Under the pieces are notes generated by a model, which had not been told where the DNA came from, ran no database searches, and saw nothing but the letters and a program-made list of their open reading frames with translations. From NCBI GenBank assembly GCA_019309945.1, contig JAFDFH010000193.1, positions 1-5,502 on the forward strand: a stretch of 5,502 bases of DNA. Reading direction: 5' to 3'. How positions within the stretch are numbered: the first letter of the stretch is position 1; each line of letters begins with the position of its first letter. This document shows positions 4,709-5,502 of the stretch, piece after piece. The stretch is from Deltaproteobacteria bacterium (GTDB lineage: Bacteria > Desulfobacterota > Desulfobacteria > Desulfobacterales > JAFDFH01). The position numbers were made by a program, and so were the translations under genes.

Positions 4709-5463
4709 GTGCAAAATCAGCTATTGAATGGACCGAACAAACCTGGAATCCGACGACGGGTTGCACCAAGGTCTCACCCGGTTGTAAAAATTGCTATGCG
4801 GAAATTATGGCACGTCGCTTAAAGGCCATGGGTCTCAAGGGATATGAAAACGGATTTTCTCTTACATTGCAGCCAGATCGGTTAAAGGAACCTCTGGGCC
4901 GAAAAAAGCCTACTGTTTATTTTGTCAATTCCATGAGCGATTTGTTTCATGAGGATATCCCCGAAGCATATATCCGGCAGGTCCTTGATGTAATAAAAAA
5001 TGTTCCACAACATACTTTTCAGATATTGACAAAACGCGCAGACCGAATGTTGCAATTCCTTAAGTCTTATGATGCACCAAAAAATGCATGGCTTGGTGTT
5101 TCTGTAGAAAATAAAAAGCACGGTGTACCAAGGATTGATAAGCTACGCAGAGTGAAGGCGCTTATACGTTTTCTGTCGATAGAGCCTTTACTTGAAGATT
5201 TGGGCGATATTGACCTAACAAATATCCAATGGGTCATTGTTGGTGGAGAGTCAGGACCAAAAGCTCGCCCAATGAAGCCGGAATGGGTTGAACGTATTAA
5301 GCAACAGTGTGATGATCACAAAACATCTTTTTTCTTTAAGCAATGGGGCGGTTGGGGCGCAGATGGTAAAAAAAAAAAAAAAAAAGCAAATGGGAGAATA
5401 CTATTCGGACGTACATGGGATAACATGCCCGAGGTATTAAGACCGTCCTATGCTCCCTGTTAA
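4705..5463 (+). CDS. DUF5131 family protein (phage Gp37/Gp68, three-Cys motif), intact copy
   Basis: This complete 252-residue protein carries W-T-E-Q-T-W-N-P-T-T-G-C20 followed by C27-K-N-C30-Y, a C-x6-C-x2-C cluster that suggests an iron-sulfur or metal site. Further family blocks are F-x-L-x-P-x-R-L (around 52-60), V-N-S-M-S-D-L-F-H-E-D-I-P, F-Q-I-L-T-K-R-A-D-R, W-L-G-V-S-V-E-N, R-F-L-S-I-E-P-L-L-E, W-V-I-V-G-G-E-S-G, and F-F-F-K-Q-W-G-G-W. Such a barrel-like pattern with a three-cysteine cluster recalls radical SAM enzymes, but the activity of this family is unproven. ATG 4705 overlaps the nuclease stop (ATGA), and GAGG (4694-4697) lies 7 bases upstream. Bases 5368-5385 are 18 consecutive A's encoding six lysines, a slippage-prone site. 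The family usually pairs with TcmP; here the neighbour is a nuclease. Confidence 0.9.
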   Translation: MSAKSAIEWTEQTWNPTTGCTKVSPGCKNCYAEIMARRLKAMGLKGYENGFSLTLQPDRLKEPLGRKKPTVYFVNSMSDLFHEDIPEAYIRQVLDVIKNVPQHTFQILTKRADRMLQFLKSYDAPKNAWLGVSVENKKHGVPRIDKLRRVKALIRFLSIEPLLEDLGDIDLTNIQWVIVGGESGPKARPMKPEWVERIKQQCDDHKTSFFFKQWGGWGADGKKKKKKANGRILFGRTWDNMPEVLRPSYAPC

Positions 5464-5489
5464 CTTAAATTGTTTTGGACTTCCGCCCT
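4707..5489 (+). repeat. direct repeat, right copy (full-length DUF5131 plus tail)
   Basis: This is the intact counterpart of 967-1442. The similarity continues through the stop into the non-coding tail (to about 5489). The two copies bracket the MNT-HEPN pair, the regulator fragments and the nuclease. Confidence 0.9.
5368..5385 (+). repeat. 18-A homopolymer inside the DUF5131 gene
   Basis: Six AAA lysine codons occur in a row. The broken copy has the same length here but is interrupted (GGGAAAAAACGATCAAAAAAA, encoding G-K-K-R-S-K-K). A run this long is prone to polymerase slippage in replication and transcription, and to sequencing error. Confidence 0.95.
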
Positions 5490-5502
5490 CAAATTATAAG
5501 TT
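5464..5502. other. downstream tail of the DUF5131 gene
   Basis: The first ~26 bases match the sequence following the broken copy (1417-1442). No terminator is visible before the window ends. Confidence 0.5.

Noticed and set aside
4121..4714. Long minus-strand open frame (197 codons) opposite the nuclease gene
   Set aside because: It lies entirely within the well-supported nuclease frame, has no recognisable family or ribosome-binding site, and is a typical mirror frame.
965..5463. The two DUF5131 copies as ends of a composite transposon or insertion sequence
   Set aside because: The repeats are the gene itself, without terminal inverted repeats, transposase or evident target duplications; gene duplication explains them better.

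Overview
This window looks like an accessory, gene-graveyard region in the chromosome of a Gram-negative bacterium. Moderate GC content, an rmuC gene and stacked toxin-antitoxin and defence-type genes would fit a Desulfobacterota-like or other proteobacterial genome, but the taxon is an inference with low certainty. All supported genes lie on the + strand.

Layout: (1) 1-507 is the 3' end of rmuC, a core gene and the probable chromosomal anchor. (2) 508-867 is an AT-rich gap ending in a perfect 12-bp stem intrinsic terminator, with a possible 12-codon leader peptide running into the stem. (3) 900-1416 is a decayed pair. It holds a 13-codon stub that resembles the N-terminus of a TcmP-type 'three-Cys-motif partner' protein, followed by a DUF5131 (phage Gp37/Gp68, three-Cys motif) gene broken by a ~307-bp internal deletion. 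(4) 1475-2207 is an intact MNT nucleotidyltransferase / HEPN pair, probably a toxin-antitoxin module, with a third translationally coupled 17-codon stub (2204-2257). (5) 2321-3464 contains 5'-truncated pieces of regulators: the C-terminus of an AlbA_2/HATPase_c_4-type regulator, the C-terminus of a WYL-domain regulator, and a second shorter piece of an AlbA-type regulator. (6) 3581-5463 is an intact two-gene unit. A YhcG/DUF1016 PDDEXK-type nuclease overlaps by 4 bases (ATGA) a complete DUF5131 gene that is ~97% identical to the broken copy over the first 316 bases.

How the genes may work together: the MNT enzyme probably neutralises the HEPN RNase by nucleotidylation, as in known MntA/HepT pairs. 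The YhcG-like nuclease and the three-Cys protein are probably co-translated. The three-Cys family is usually partnered by TcmP, so the same protein appears here in two contexts: an old TcmP context that has decayed, and a new one behind a DUF1016 nuclease. This apparent partner exchange is the most interesting aspect of the window. Also notable are two near-perfect palindromes inside the nuclease gene and an 18-A homopolymer inside the intact DUF5131 gene. The functions of the DUF1016-DUF5131 pair are not established, and nothing here proves a defence role.
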